From Vandiemenella viatica (taxonomy: Eukaryota > Arthropoda > Insecta > Orthoptera > Morabidae), in contig CM061920.1 of the NCBI GenBank assembly GCA_031002005.1, forward strand, positions 118,162,095 to 118,226,094: 64,000 bases of DNA, written 5' to 3'. The notes under the pieces were generated by a model, which saw nothing but the letters and a program-made list of their open reading frames with translations, was not told where the DNA came from and ran no database searches. Positions 10,654 through 21,687 of the stretch are shown here, piece after piece (position 1 is the stretch's first letter; every line of letters begins with the position of its first letter). The position numbers and the translations under genes are program-made.

Positions 10654-11422
10654 GGGGACATCCATAAATTACGTGAGGTTAAATGGGGGAGGGGGGGGGG
10701 TCCGGCTAAATCTCACCAGATCTCACCAGGGGGGAGGGGGGGGGGTCTACGGAAATCTCACGTGAGATTTTGCGAAAAATTTGGGGACAGTAGAGCAAAA
10801 AAAAAGGTCTACAATTTGCGCCAAAGGGGGCATCCATAAATTATGTGAGGTAAAATAGGGGAGGGGGGGGGGTCCGGCGAAATCTCACCAGATCTCACCA
10901 AGGGGGAGGGGGGTCTACGGAAATCTCACGTGAGATTTTGCGAAAAATTTGGGGACAGTAGAGCAAAAAAAAAGGTCTCAAATTTGCGGCAAAGTCGATT
11001 TTAGGAGGGTATTTCGTCAAAAAAGTTAGGGTGTGACCTAAAAAAAAGTTTCCAGGGCGATTTCTAGGGGGGGGTTCTCACGGACCAGATCTCACCAGAG
11101 GGGGGGGGGGTCCGGCCAGATCTCACGAAATCTCACCAGGGGGGATGGGGGGGTCCAAAAATCCGGAAAAACACCTCACGTAATTTATGGATGCCCCCCA
11201 AAGTAGATTTTAGGAGGGTATTTCGTCAAAAAAGTTAGGGTGTGACCTAAAAAAAAAAGGTCTACAAAAGTTTCCAGGGCGATTTGTATAGGGGGTTCTC
11301 ACGGACCAGATCTCACCAGAGGGGGGGGGGGGGGGTCCGTCCAGATCTCATGAAATCTCACCAGGGGGGAGGGGGGGTCCAGAAATCCGGAAAAACACCT
11401 CACGTAATTTGTGGATGCCCCC
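10654..11422. mobile_element. G-rich PIF/Harbinger-like MITE with doubled ends
   Basis: The left end 'catccataaattacgtgagg' (from 10659) is inverted at the right end 'cctcacgtaatttgtggatg' (11399-11418). The whole is flanked by TTA (10651-10653 and 11423-11425), as for PIF/Harbinger insertions. A second left end begins near 10826 and a second right end at 11171-11199, giving nested or tandem units with periods of about 172 and 226 bases. The interior is non-coding: G tracts, 'gatctcacc' blocks and 'tctcacgtgagattttgcg'. Class assignment rests on the 3-base TTA duplication and is inferred. Confidence 0.6.
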
Positions 11423-11425
11423 TTA

Positions 11426-11929
11426 TGCCGTTAACAAATAAGAGAGAATGTTTTCACTCTTGAGTTCGAAGTGGGGAGGCTTCAGAAGTCGACACCAGAT
11501 GACCGTAGGAAATAGTAGAAGCCTATTGCACTGTAACAAAATTTAATCGTTCTCAGGCTGTAGATGAAAATCGTAGTGGTCAACAGAACTGTGCCTCAAA
11601 ATGCGAGTGTTGAAGATCGTCGCGTATTAGTAAATCAAGATGTAAATAGTGCCTGGATGATGAGAAACGGCATAAGAAAGAAGTTATATGAACAAAGACC
11701 TTCCCGGAGTGTCACTTGAATGTAATCTTCGCAGTTTGACTGTCGGATGACGTGAAAGATGAACTTCGATTGCATGTCCTACCATCATCCTCAGGTCCTG
11801 AGCGTGTGTGAAACCCAACACGGTTTCCATCCATCCATAGTGATTTGTCGCAAACATAAGCAGGATGTAGTCCTTAGCGCCAGGGAATCCTATTGCTAAT
11901 ATCTAAGTCTTGTTTTTGAGGCTGGCCTG
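11426..11929. other. No recognisable gene
   Basis: Non-coding; no transposon ends or homologous ORF recognised. Confidence 0.35.
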
Positions 11930-13165
11930 GATGTATTTATCCTAAGTTGAGTTGATTGATCTAAATTTAGGAAGTTATTTACATGATGTATGTATAAAAC
12001 CTTATTATCTACTTACAACTAATGGAGGATTTTAAAAAAATTAAGGAACTAACTAATGCCTAACCTTAATACTGCCTAATTCCTACTTATAACTAATGGA
12101 GGGTGAATAATTATTGTTTTTATTTACAAGGGTCCTATTTACATGTTGAGGAGCCCTACTTATAGCTATTGGAGGCAGGACGGGCTTTGTGATTAGAAGG
12201 GAAATTGCCTATTTATCGTTTGTTTGGGATGTCTACGTGGTAATAAATCAGTTGGGTCAACCCCTATTGCTGCAATTTCAGGATGTCGTGAGTTTTCGCA
12301 GCGAAAGTAAAATTTGTCGGAAGCTGATTTTATGGTGGTTGATAGTGGGTCAAAATGGAGATCCTGTAGGGTTCTCCAATTTGGTAAATATCGGGATGCA
12401 CCAACAATAACACGCAGGGCTCTGTTCTCTAGAGCCTGCAGCTTTTTGATGTGGCAGTTGGCAGCTATACTCCATAGTTCGGAGCCGCATAGGAATGTCG
12501 GTTGGACAATCGCACGATAGATGATTAGTAACGAAGGGTTTTTTTTTCCCCTTGCTGAAGGCAAGGGGCGGGCCATTGGAGAGCGTCTGCTCTTTACAGA
12601 CGGATGGGTTACATTTTATTTTGAGATTTTCTTTGTTTGAAACATTTTGACTTACAACTAACTTAAATCTAATTAATTAAAACTTGGCGTTTGCAAATTT
12701 TGTTGTTTAATGGGACTTGTGGACCTTGCAGCCTTGTTTTTATTTCAGTTTTTATCCTCTCATTGGTTCAGGGTCGAGATGAGCTGCGTCAGCAGCTGCA
12801 GTATCCTGGCTATGGTCAGTTGGTCCTGGTTTCTGACCCTGTTGTCTAGGAATGGCTGGCTGAAACACCGCGCACAGCCGTTGTCTTGCTCTCGGAGTCG
12901 GTGGTGGTTTCCTTGGCGGCTCCTCGTTGATTGTGCTTGTCCGTGACCTGCACTGTCTGGCGGCCAGCAGCGTCTTTGCGCATCTTGAGGGGCTGGCTGC
13001 TTGGTGCCTTGCTGATGATGTGTACTACCTTTCGGTGCCTGAGTTGTCTTGGTGTTAGTATATAGAGCATCGCGCTCCTCCCCACCTCGATCCGCAGTTC
13101 TGGCTGTCTCAGCACGGTTAACAGCAGAGCTTACCGTCCAAAGATCATCTTTTAACATCATCCAG
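11930..13165 (-). mobile_element. Jockey-like LINE with large internal deletion
   Basis: On the minus strand, 13161-12760 encodes a Gln/Ser/Arg-rich protein ending 'LTQLISTLNQ', like the C-terminus of Jockey-clade ORF1. It is followed directly, at 12576-12193, by the C-terminal thumb region of a reverse transcriptase ('IVQPTFLCGSELW', 'LQALENRALRVIVGASRY'). The endonuclease and the catalytic RT core are missing, so roughly 2 kb or more of ORF2 has been deleted near 12580-12700. The presumed 3'UTR (about 11930-12190) holds three copies of a motif like 'acttacaactaatggagg' spaced about 75 bases. The left boundary is uncertain. Confidence 0.6.
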
Positions 13166-13603
13166 CAGCGAACCAGCGAAGATTACATATCAAGGAAGTT
13201 GTGGATTGGCGGAGTTGGAGAAGAATTTCTCAGTTGGCTAGTTGTGTCTAAACGTCAGTAGTGGTTACTTCCAATGCGGCAAATGCCTGTCCTCATCTCT
13301 GTTAAAGATTTACCGCGTGGACCTTTTACTTTAAGCCCCTGAGCACTTAACTGTTCTCTCTAAGGGTTAACACTTTGTTCCCTTTTTTATATAATTGGAG
13401 ACATCATTCTTGTTTATTCCGACGTCGGAAGGCGTAGCATGCGTAGCTTGTAACTTAGAGGCTGTCCATCTCCACCAGTGCTAGCCGCGTTTTGAAGAAA
13501 TTAATAACCATTCTCTCCTTTACTTGATCTTCAGCCATATTCAATAGGGATAAATGAGAAAGAAAAAAATCTCTGAAATTGCCTATTCTGTCGCAATCAC
13601 ATG
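13166..13603. other. No recognisable gene
   Basis: Short non-coding stretch between a LINE and a SINE; nothing recognised. Confidence 0.35.
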
Positions 13604-14090
13604 AACCGAGCCTGGTGGATGAGCGGTAAAGCTTTGGCCTGCATTCTGGAGTACGCGGGTTCAAATCATCGTCCGGCTATCCTCATTTCGATTTCCCGTG
13701 GTCTTTTGAAGCCGCTCAAGACGAATACCCGGACAGTTCTTTCAAAGAACTTAAATCCCGAACCTTTGCTCACTTTACAGAAGCATTTTGCATGTTGACA
13801 TTAACGGCTCAGGAACAGTCTTGTACCTTAATTATCGTGCAGTCTGATGGGCGATCAACTAAAGCTCGATACTGACTTTCAGTGAGCTCGTTCTCCTTTC
13901 CGGCCGTACAGGCTGCGAAGTTCTAAGATTTCCTCAAATAACTCGAGGGAGTAGGCCTACTCCAGAATTTTTCTTTCTAAAATCCTTGGCCGAATTCTTT
14001 CTCTTTTATTTCCCTCAATCGTCTCCCGACTCTAATGACATCGACGTCAACGTCGAGAAGATGTAAAGGCTAAACAAAAAGTTTTTCAAT
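13604..14090 (+). mobile_element. SINE-P copy 4, apparently interrupted
   Basis: The tRNA-like head has an A-box-like 'tggatgagcggtaaagc' and a B box 'gcgggttcaaatcatcg'. A degraded central domain follows. The 3' part ('ttggccgaattc', 'ctctaatgacatcgacgtc') only appears from about 13985, so some 200 bases (about 13770-13975) look inserted. The hairpin stem no longer pairs. Confidence 0.55.
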
Positions 14091-15301
14091 TCTCCGAGAC
14101 ACTGCATGCAATTTCCGTGCATACAAATGTGATGAACTCACGCAGACAAATATTATGACCTTTTATAAAAAGATAGAGCGGATTCAATTGTAATTTTTAT
14201 AAGGAAGGAAAAAGCCTAAAAATAACACACAATTGAAAACTAAGATCCTGTAACCCACTGAATATTTACAGCTACAGTACTATTAATTTTGAAAGGAATT
14301 AGTGAAATTAGATGAAAAAAAGTAATTTCTCGTAGGAAGTATATAGCTTAAGGAAAGAAACAAGCACAACACTCGAGCGGATTAGACCAAAAAGATTGCT
14401 TATAGTGAACCACGTACAAGAAGTGATTTAATTATTCCATTAATAACAGATTAATAAAAGAGACGCAGACAAGGTGTTAGTAACGCCATTGTTCAAGCTC
14501 CTCTGACACTACCTTCAGTACAGAACGAAAGCATCTCCTAATGTATGTACGATGTTTCGCAGAACGACTCACTCAGTTCCTGCCAGTAGGCTGTAGGTTT
14601 GGCGGTACTGAGGTGGGTGACTGACTATTCATAGCACAGAAAAATGTCTCAAGGTTCTCGTTGAGAGATTACGTCAAAGTGACAGCCTGCTACTGTGTGA
14701 CAGGTGGATTCGCAACGTTCGTATTAATCAACAACTTGTACCTCATGTTTTCTGGATTTAGTGCCGAGAACATCTGTTTCCGAACGCATACCAATGACTG
14801 AAACTAATCTACAATTTTTCATCTAACAGCTTTGTACTTCTGACTTTTATCTGACACTAACGATCCATAACTAAAGCTTTTAATAGATAGTTAAATTCAG
14901 TTTTATTAATTCAATATTTTTCTTAATCTGATGATCATGCACATAACATACCTTATATGACTTTAGAATGATAAAGGAGGTTAAATAAAATCTAAAGAAA
15001 AAACTCACAGTAAAAAACTACTTAGCTCGCAATATTCTTTAACAGTCAAAAATATTAATAAACTAATGACTTTAACTTGAATAAATGAAACTTGGTCAAA
15101 TCATAATAGAACATAACATCTTTAGCTTCTGCATAATATCTATGTCTATAAAACGAAAATCGCGTGTATATGTTCCGGAAAAACTAAAAAAACTACTGAA
15201 AAGATTTCAATGGGGTTTTCACAGCTTTAAAGCATAGGATCAGACGTGAAATCTTTGATATGTCTTATGTTTCAATGTTACATAACGCCAGAGCAGAAAA
15301 A
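14091..15301. other. No recognisable gene; possible old repeat near 15130-15290
   Basis: AT-rich. The segment around 15140-15260 ('aaactactgaaaagatttc', 'atggggttttcac') resembles a widespread insect repeat in wording, but no ends could be defined. 'agaaaaa' at 15295-15301 is a candidate target duplication of LINE-C. Confidence 0.3.
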
Positions 15302-16925
15302 TAATTTTTTTTAAAAAATTTATTATTGGCAATGGGCCAGTAAGCCATACAGCCATAGCACTAATTACAATTGCCTCATTTATAGATCAACAACACAGCT
15401 TATGGATATTATTTAGATGTATGTCCATAGGTAAGCCTATTACTTCATATCTATTACTAAGCACATGATTTCAGTTGGAAACACAAATGTTCCTAGGCAT
15501 CTGTAGGTTTATATGTCCATCTCACCATCCTTTAGGAATCTGCATAGCAGTATGAAGATCCTGGCGTCGTCGGTCGCAAGGAGATGTGACACCTTTGATG
15601 GTGGGAAGTGACCTAATCTTACCAGTTGCTGTATTAGATCTGTGGTGCTGATGTATCGGTTCTTGCAGCCGAAGAAGATATGGTCAATGTCCCCTATGCT
15701 CGTCTCGTCGCATCCGCATAAGGGGCTTTGAACTATGTTTATTCTGTTCAGGTGTGCGGGGAAACAGCCATGGTTGAACTTTAGTTTGGTGATGGTTACG
15801 ATAGTTATTCTTGGGATCTTCAGTTGATGGTGCCAGTGCCAGTGCCAGTGCTGTTTAGGGATCTGTCCATAGTGTTTTCCTTTGACCAGTTGTGACTCCT
15901 CCCACTCTCTGTTCCATGATTCTCTTGCTTCTTTTTTTGTGTTTGACATTAGGTCCCTCACAGTTACGAACAGATAAGCACTGCCTACCTTGCAAGCTCG
16001 CTTCGCCAGCTGGTCCACCCGTTCGTTTCCTTCTAGGCCGATGTGGGCTTTCACCCACACGAACACCAGCGTTTTGCCTTTCTGTTTCACCCGGTATGCT
16101 GCTTCCAAAATGTTGCATAAGATACTGTCTTTGTTGGCAACTTTCGTATGACCTTGCAGGCTGGTCAACGACGAGCGGGAGTCTGATATTATGACCGATG
16201 TTGTGTCCACCGAAGCCTCCGCATACTCAACTTCCTACTGAATTGCCACCATTTCCGCTGTGAAGATGGATGCCTCTCCGGGTAGTTTGAATATACCGTA
16301 TCGGTTCCTCTTTAGATCCAAGTATGCACAGCCCACTGATGAATTGGTTTTGACCCATCTGTGTAGATGTGGGATGCGTTTGGCAATTGCGCAAGGAATT
16401 CTGCCAGCTTAGCGGTGCTGCCATGTCTGGGGTCTTCCAGATTGATGTCTGTTCTCACGTTTAGTGGTGTAACAGTTGCTTCATAAGGTATACAAAACTC
16501 TGGAAGAAGGTGTATCGACATTATGTTTTTGTTATACCTGTTGATTTCTTTTAGTGCGGTTATTAGCATTGGGGTATTTTTACGTGACCAGTATGTTCTG
16601 CCAGTCAATAGATTTCCAAGGGCCTCAATTTTCTGGATGAGGGTGTTGTTATTAATCTTCTTTTGTTTAAGCAGAAACTGCTTACAGAGTTGTGTACGTC
16701 GTATATGGAGAGGTGGCTCTAGTGCTTCTACCAGCAGCGCATTAGTGGGTGTTGCCGTCATAGCCCCTGTGCATATTCTTAGTGCTTTGTACTGCAATCT
16801 GTCGAGGACTTGGAGGGTGTTATCCGCTGCTGATCCGTAGAACATGCTTGCGTAATCAAAATGTGGTCTGATGAGTGACCGGTATAGAGTCAGGGCAATT
16901 TTCGGATCTGTACCCCACCAAGGTT
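15302..16925 (-). mobile_element. LINE-C (I/R1-like with RNase H), 5'-truncated copy
   Basis: Minus-strand element truncated within the reverse transcriptase thumb. It reads 'PTNALLVEALEPPLHIRR', then an RNase H domain beginning 'IYTDGSK', with a frameshift near 16320 and an in-frame TAG near 16220. Further RNase H motifs are 'ISDSRSSL' and 'WVKAHIGLEGNERVDQLAK'. A C-terminal Cys/His cluster follows ('CGCDETSIGDIDHIFFGCKN'). The coding region contains a (tggcac)n expansion at 15828-15852, giving HWHWHWHH. The 3' end contains 'ggctgtatgg', shared with the LINE-C copy at 53754-57813 and the SINE dimer at 26296-26671. 'agaaaaa' at 15295-15301 and 16926-16932 may be the target duplication. Confidence 0.8.
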
Positions 16926-16932
16926 AGAAAAA

Positions 16933-17714
16933 GAAATTCTTAACGTATAATGAGAAACACCAAAGATGCAAAAACAACTAAACGTAGCAAACGTCATACT
17001 TCGCTTTAAAAAAAAAAAAACGACGTCAACCGGTTCCTTCCTTAAACTTCGGTTTTTCAGTCTTTTAATCCAAAGAACACGAGGAAATTAAATAAATTAA
17101 TAATACTACGGAAAATCTCACGAGAGCTTCTTTGCTTCTAGAAGTTAGGATCTCAGGCTTCTCAGCTACAATATGTGACGTTTGCAAGTGAAATGATAAT
17201 TACTGTTCATAGTGAGTAACGCATATCTGATGGATTTCAACACGAAAGTGAACTTTTCAGTGTTGGAATTATATGCAGATTAGGAAAACAATTGTGAATA
17301 CTTGTTATTCAATTGAAGCTTTGTTTGTAGTACCGCATATCGTGACACATTCTGCATTATATACGCACCAGTTTCTCATTTATTCATTTTATAATTAATT
17401 ACGCTATTTGGTAATCCATTTTTTATATTTTTGTAACATATTGTTGAACGATTTCTTTGCACAGTTCCTGAAAAAAATCATTGTTCTTATTGCTGCACAA
17501 ATATCTGGGGTTATTTTGATTAAACTTGATACACATGTTTCTGACTGAGCGACTAAAAATATTCCAGAAATAAATCGACGCTACCCATCACCTTTGGGCT
17601 ACATGGGGGGTGAGTAGCAAATGGAGTGACTGACATGAAATTTTATTCACAGTAGCAGAATATTTATATCTGTTATGATTGATGAATATCAACATTTTTT
17701 TTAACAAATAACCA
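16933..17714. other. No recognisable gene
   Basis: AT-rich with an A-tract near 17009-17020; nothing recognised. Confidence 0.35.
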
Positions 17715-18326
17715 ATGCCCAGTTGTCCCAATAGAAGAGTCCAGAAGCGCCAAGACCGAAAAAACACGCCAAGTTCGATCCAGTGTCTAGGTTTTGCTCA
17801 ATGTTTTCTTCGATTACTGCGGCGTAGTGCATCTCGAGTTTTTAACACAGGTCGTACGGTCAATAAGGAGTATTACCATGAAGTTATGCGCCATTTGCGA
17901 GAAGCAATATGAAAAAAACGTCCGGATTTGTGGGAAAATAATTCATGGCTTTTGCATCAGGGCAATATACTTGCTCACTCATCGTTGCTTGTGAGCGATT
18001 TTTTGGCCAAAAACAACACCACATTCATGTCTCAGCCGCTACATTCACCACAATTTGCCCCCCTGCGACTTTTTTCTGTTCCCAAAACTGAAGAGACCAA
18101 TGAAAGAACGAAGATTTGCAACGTTGAAGAGATAAGGACTGCATCGCTGAAAGAGCTCAAGGCTGTAAGTGCTTATCAGAAGTGCTTCGAGGATTGAAAA
18201 AAACGTTGGCACAAGTATATTATATCTGAGGAGGATTACTTTTAAGGGAACGACATAAATATTGATGAATAAATGAAAAATTTTGATAAAAATAAAAAGT
18301 CACCTTACTTTTTGAACAAACCTTGA
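17715..18326 (+). pseudogene. Mariner transposase remnant, 5'-truncated
   Basis: Broken frames match the C-terminal half of a mariner transposase: 'VFFDYCGVVHLEFL' with a frame change to 'GRTVNKEYYHEVMRHLREAI', then 'LLVSDFLAKNNTTFMSQP' and 'FEDWKKRWHKY'. The catalytic segment is eroded: the usual 'HHDNAPAH' reads 'HQGNILAH' and the third-acid region 'PCDFFLFPK' is degraded. The 3' end 'ccttactttttgaacaaacc' (to about 18326) looks like a mariner inverted repeat. No matching 5' repeat is found. Clearly inactive. Confidence 0.75.
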
Positions 18327-18694
18327 AAACTGCTAAAAGGATATTGGCAGAATGTTCACAATTACAAACCTCACATTCTGACTTAGGAAATTTCAATGCT
18401 TAAAATCTAACTTGGAATCTGTCATATGAGTTATGATGCTACGTGACCTGCCACTGGAGTAGAAAATGAAATTGTGAGCGTAATCTCAATATATATATAT
18501 ATATATATTTAGCTTCTTGTTTCAATTATTTCTGTCAGATCATATTAAGATCTTCAATGCGAAAATGGAAATTTTATGTCCCTTCACTTTTCACGTTCTA
18601 ACTCAACTGCAATTCTTCAAATTTTACAGAATGAATCCTTAGGATGAAATATATATCAAGTTCACATTTGAACCAGATAGCGTGAAGGGATCCT
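18327..18694. other. Non-coding with (TA)n microsatellite
   Basis: A (ta)n run lies at about 18490-18509. Nothing else recognised. Confidence 0.4.
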
Positions 18695-19272
18695 TTGACT
18701 CTTAACTATACACTGAAGTTCCTAGAGTCATGTAAATATCGAAATAGCGGTAGCACCGCGAAAGAATCGTATAAAGGTGCCGTGCAGTGTCGTGAGTTGA
18801 GTGAAAGGATTTCTGACGTGATTATGGACACAGGACATACATTAACAAACTTTGAATGCGGAATGGTAGTTAGCGTTAGACGCACGGGGAATTCCATTTT
18901 GGAAGTTGTTAGTGAATTCAACATTCCTCGATCCGCAGTGCCAAGAGTGCGCCGTCAGTTTGTAATTTGCGGCATTACCTCCGGCCATGTACTACGCTGC
19001 GGTCGACCACGTCTATTTAGTGACTTAAACCAGCGTCGAGAAGTCAGTTTTGACATATAGACAACACAGCGTTAAAGAACAGCAGCACTCAAAGCGGGAC
19101 GTACGACAAACGTGTCCGTGCGGTAAGTGCAGCGAAATTTGGCGTTGATGGAGTGTGGCAGCAGATGACCAATGCCAGTGCCTCTGCTAACAAAACGCCA
19201 TCGGCTTGTTACACGACAGAAATAATTTTTATGAAAGAATTATATTTTGCTCTTTGGGCATGGACGAAATGA

Positions 19273-19722
19273 TGTAAGTGCGATGTTGAAGGAGTTAGGT
19301 TGGGAAGACCTGGAACACCGAAGGCGTTGCTCTCGACGGAAGCTAATTGAAAAATTCACGACTGACATATTCCTGAATGACAGCAAACAAATATTGCTAC
19401 CAGCAACATTCGTATCTCGGAATGACCGTGAAAATAAGATAAGAGAAATTCATTTTTTCCATGAGCGATTAGGGAATGGAATAGAAAGGATTTACCGGGC
19501 GAGTAAACTTAAAATCCGACATGAGTAGCTTTCGATAAAGCTCTCCGGCCATCCTGATCTGGGTTTTCCATGGTTTTCCGGAATCACTCCACGCGAATTC
19601 TGGGATGGTTCCTCACAATAGCCCATGGGCGCCTCCTGCCATATCCCGTATATCCCTTCCAAACTATTACCCTTTCGGATAGGTGCAATGCACCCTCTGC
19701 GGAGTAATAGTAATAATAGAAT
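19273..19722 (+). mobile_element. LINE-B 3' fragment
   Basis: 5'-truncated copy encoding the last part of the reverse transcriptase ('VSAMLKELGWEDLEHRRR', 'PATFVSRNDRENKIREI') and the full 3'UTR to the (taatag)-type tail. A deletion removes part of the C-terminus near 19450. The hairpin domain is present at about 19550-19580, but its right arm has changed to 'ccggaatc', weakening the stem. Confidence 0.8.
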
Positions 19723-20236
19723 AATGATTGCTCGTAAAGAGATAAAAAAGAAAGCTTTACTATGGTGAATTATCAAGAGAGAATGTAGCAGAGGTTTGTA
19801 CGGCATAGATCGGATATATGAGTTGCAACGAATATTAGTCATTGTGGAAAAGAACCTTGTATATTTGAGTACGTGATATCTCAAATGTAGTTCCTTCAGG
19901 GGACAAACAAAAGCACAGTAATAAACATTGAAACTGTTGAAAGTAGAAAAGATTAGATTCTTTATAGTTATACGACAATTAAATCAACGGGTATGTAACA
20001 GGTTGCAGCGCCCCTCCCGGCACGGGAACATCGGTTTGACTTGAGATGGCTGAAAAAAGGGTTGCATGGTCAGATGAGTCACGGCTCCAGTAGATAAGAG
20101 CTGATTGTAGAATTCGAGTGTGGTGTAGACACCACTACGCCATGTGTCCAGGTTATTAGGAAGGCACTATGCTGGTGGTTAGCCGTCCATCCTGGTATGG
20201 GCTCTGTTTTCATGGCATGGTCTGGTACCTCTAGCT

Positions 20237-20853
20237 CAGGGGTCTCCAAAGTGGTCGATACCGAACCCTTGGGGTCGATTAATACAGAGGGGTCGAAAGA
20301 GGGTCGATTAATACTAAAGAGGATCAATAAACTGTACAGAAAAAAATAGGAATGTTCTACTAAAAATCAGGTCAATAAGTAAAAGTAAAGCTAATCTTCT
20401 CAATTCCCGTCTGTTTGCGAAGTCATGTGAAGTAAATGATGAAACTTTCAACCAATTACTTTTCCTCACTGAGGTAAGGTGGTTGTCAAGAGGTGATAGT
20501 TGCGGAGGCTCATCCGAAGAGTGCCTTAGGAAGGTGGATCTATCACTATGCGACAAGTTAAAACAGTATAACAACCATCTGCTCTTTTTTGCAGGTCTTT
20601 ATTTGAAATTTATTCCATCTATCCATGGTTTTGTTCCTATTTTTTGAGATTATAATAATAGTGGAAAGTATCTCGTTATTCTGTTAATTTTATTGGGTGG
20701 ATTTTATAAATTATTTCATTGAGTTCTTATGCAGGCCTCCTTATTGCTTCGCATCAGAAATACCAAAAATGATTTAATGTTTTTATTAAATACTTGTGGG
20801 AGTCGATATAAAGGCAAATATCTTATCAAGGGTAAAACGTTTGGGGACCCCCG
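20237..20853 (+). mobile_element. hAT element (ZBED/Buster-like), internally deleted
   Basis: The left end 'caggggtctccaaa' is the approximate inverse of the right end 'tttggggacccccg'. The flanks 'cctctagc' (ending 20235) and 'cgtctagc' (20854-20861) form a near-perfect 8-base duplication, as for hAT elements. The plus strand at 20368-20600 reads 'SRLFAKSCEVNDETFNQLL' and 'EVRWLSRGD', typical of ZBED-like hAT transposases around the 'T.VRWLS.G' motif. Most of the transposase is missing, so it is a non-autonomous derivative. It sits inside the Tc1 copy. Confidence 0.7.
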
Positions 20854-21000
20854 CGTCTAGCGAAATTGAACCTGCTTTACTGGAGTTGGTTATTTATAGT
20901 TAACGGTACTTAGATATCATTTGCAATCATTCGATACCTTGATGTTCCCAAACAACCATGAAATTTTCTAGAACGACGCAATAATAGGGTAGAACATTGC

Positions 21001-21254
21001 ATCAAATGAGTTATGACCAAAATACATTTAAATCCAGTTTTAAAATATAACTGTTTATGAAGTGAATAGCGAAATATTAAGACCAACTACTGTGGTTCTG
21101 ATTATGTTAGAAGAAAAGAATCATAACAGCCAAGAAAGTATGTTATACGTCGGGTGCAGCGATGACAAAGATGGTAACGAATATCTCAAATCGAGATCTA
21201 TATTATGTTATATTATGTTTTGCAACCAGGTTGTTTTTCTTTTTTCTCCTTCTT
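21001..21254. other. No recognisable gene
   Basis: Short AT-rich stretch between the Tc1 copy and a SINE. Confidence 0.4.
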
Positions 21255-21470
21255 ATTGCTTTACTCCTCGAGGTCATTAGACGAGGGAAAGGATGGGGCC
21301 ATGAAGCCTGTGGCCTATTTGAAAGAACCATCCCGGCTTTCACCTGGATTTATTGGGGAAACCGTGGAAAACCCAAATCTGGATGGCCTGTCGGGGATTC
21401 GAAACCCACGTCCTTCCCAATGCAAGGCCAGACCGTTACCACTCACCCACCACACTCGTACAGGATTATT
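21255..21470 (-). mobile_element. SINE-P copy 5, near full-length
   Basis: On the minus strand the head reads 'gtggtgggtgagtggtaac' (A box region) and 'gtgggtttcgaatcccc' (B box). It is followed by the central domain (stem 'gatttggg' with 'ccccaataaatc', one bulge) and the 3' part ending in a T-rich stretch on the plus strand at 21232-21245, i.e. an A-rich tail. Confidence 0.75.
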
Positions 21471-21687
21471 AAGATTTGGCGTTAATATTGTTTACATTTG
21501 TCCATTCATTGTAATAGACAGTTGTTTCGTATTAAGACTATGTATTAAGCAGAACGGATGTTGCAAATTAGTTCACAAATGACTTGGGGAGATTTACAGG
21601 AGACACCTCCTGAGATGGGAATGCCACTGTACTGATGAGGCCGGTAAAGGTACTGGAAACAGCATTCACATTGTAGGAAATAAAGAA

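Larger units (their letters stand above)
18695..21000 (+). mobile_element. Tc1-like transposon, split by two later insertions
   Basis: Three collinear pieces of one Tc1-type element. 18695-19200 holds the 5' region and the N-terminal helix-turn-helix ('TNFECGMVVSVRRTGNSILE', 'SAVPRVRRQF'). 20003-20236 holds the first catalytic segment in broken frame ('VAWSDESRLQ' and following). 20855-21000 continues after the hAT insertion, from an 'NRT/LKL' region to 'DVPKQP'. The consensus continuity on each side of the insertions supports one original element. About 800 bases (19200-20003), including LINE-B at 19273-19722, interrupt the first junction; a hAT element at 20237-20853 interrupts the second. 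The end inverted repeats and the remaining catalytic residues are not recognisable. Inactive. Confidence 0.65.
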
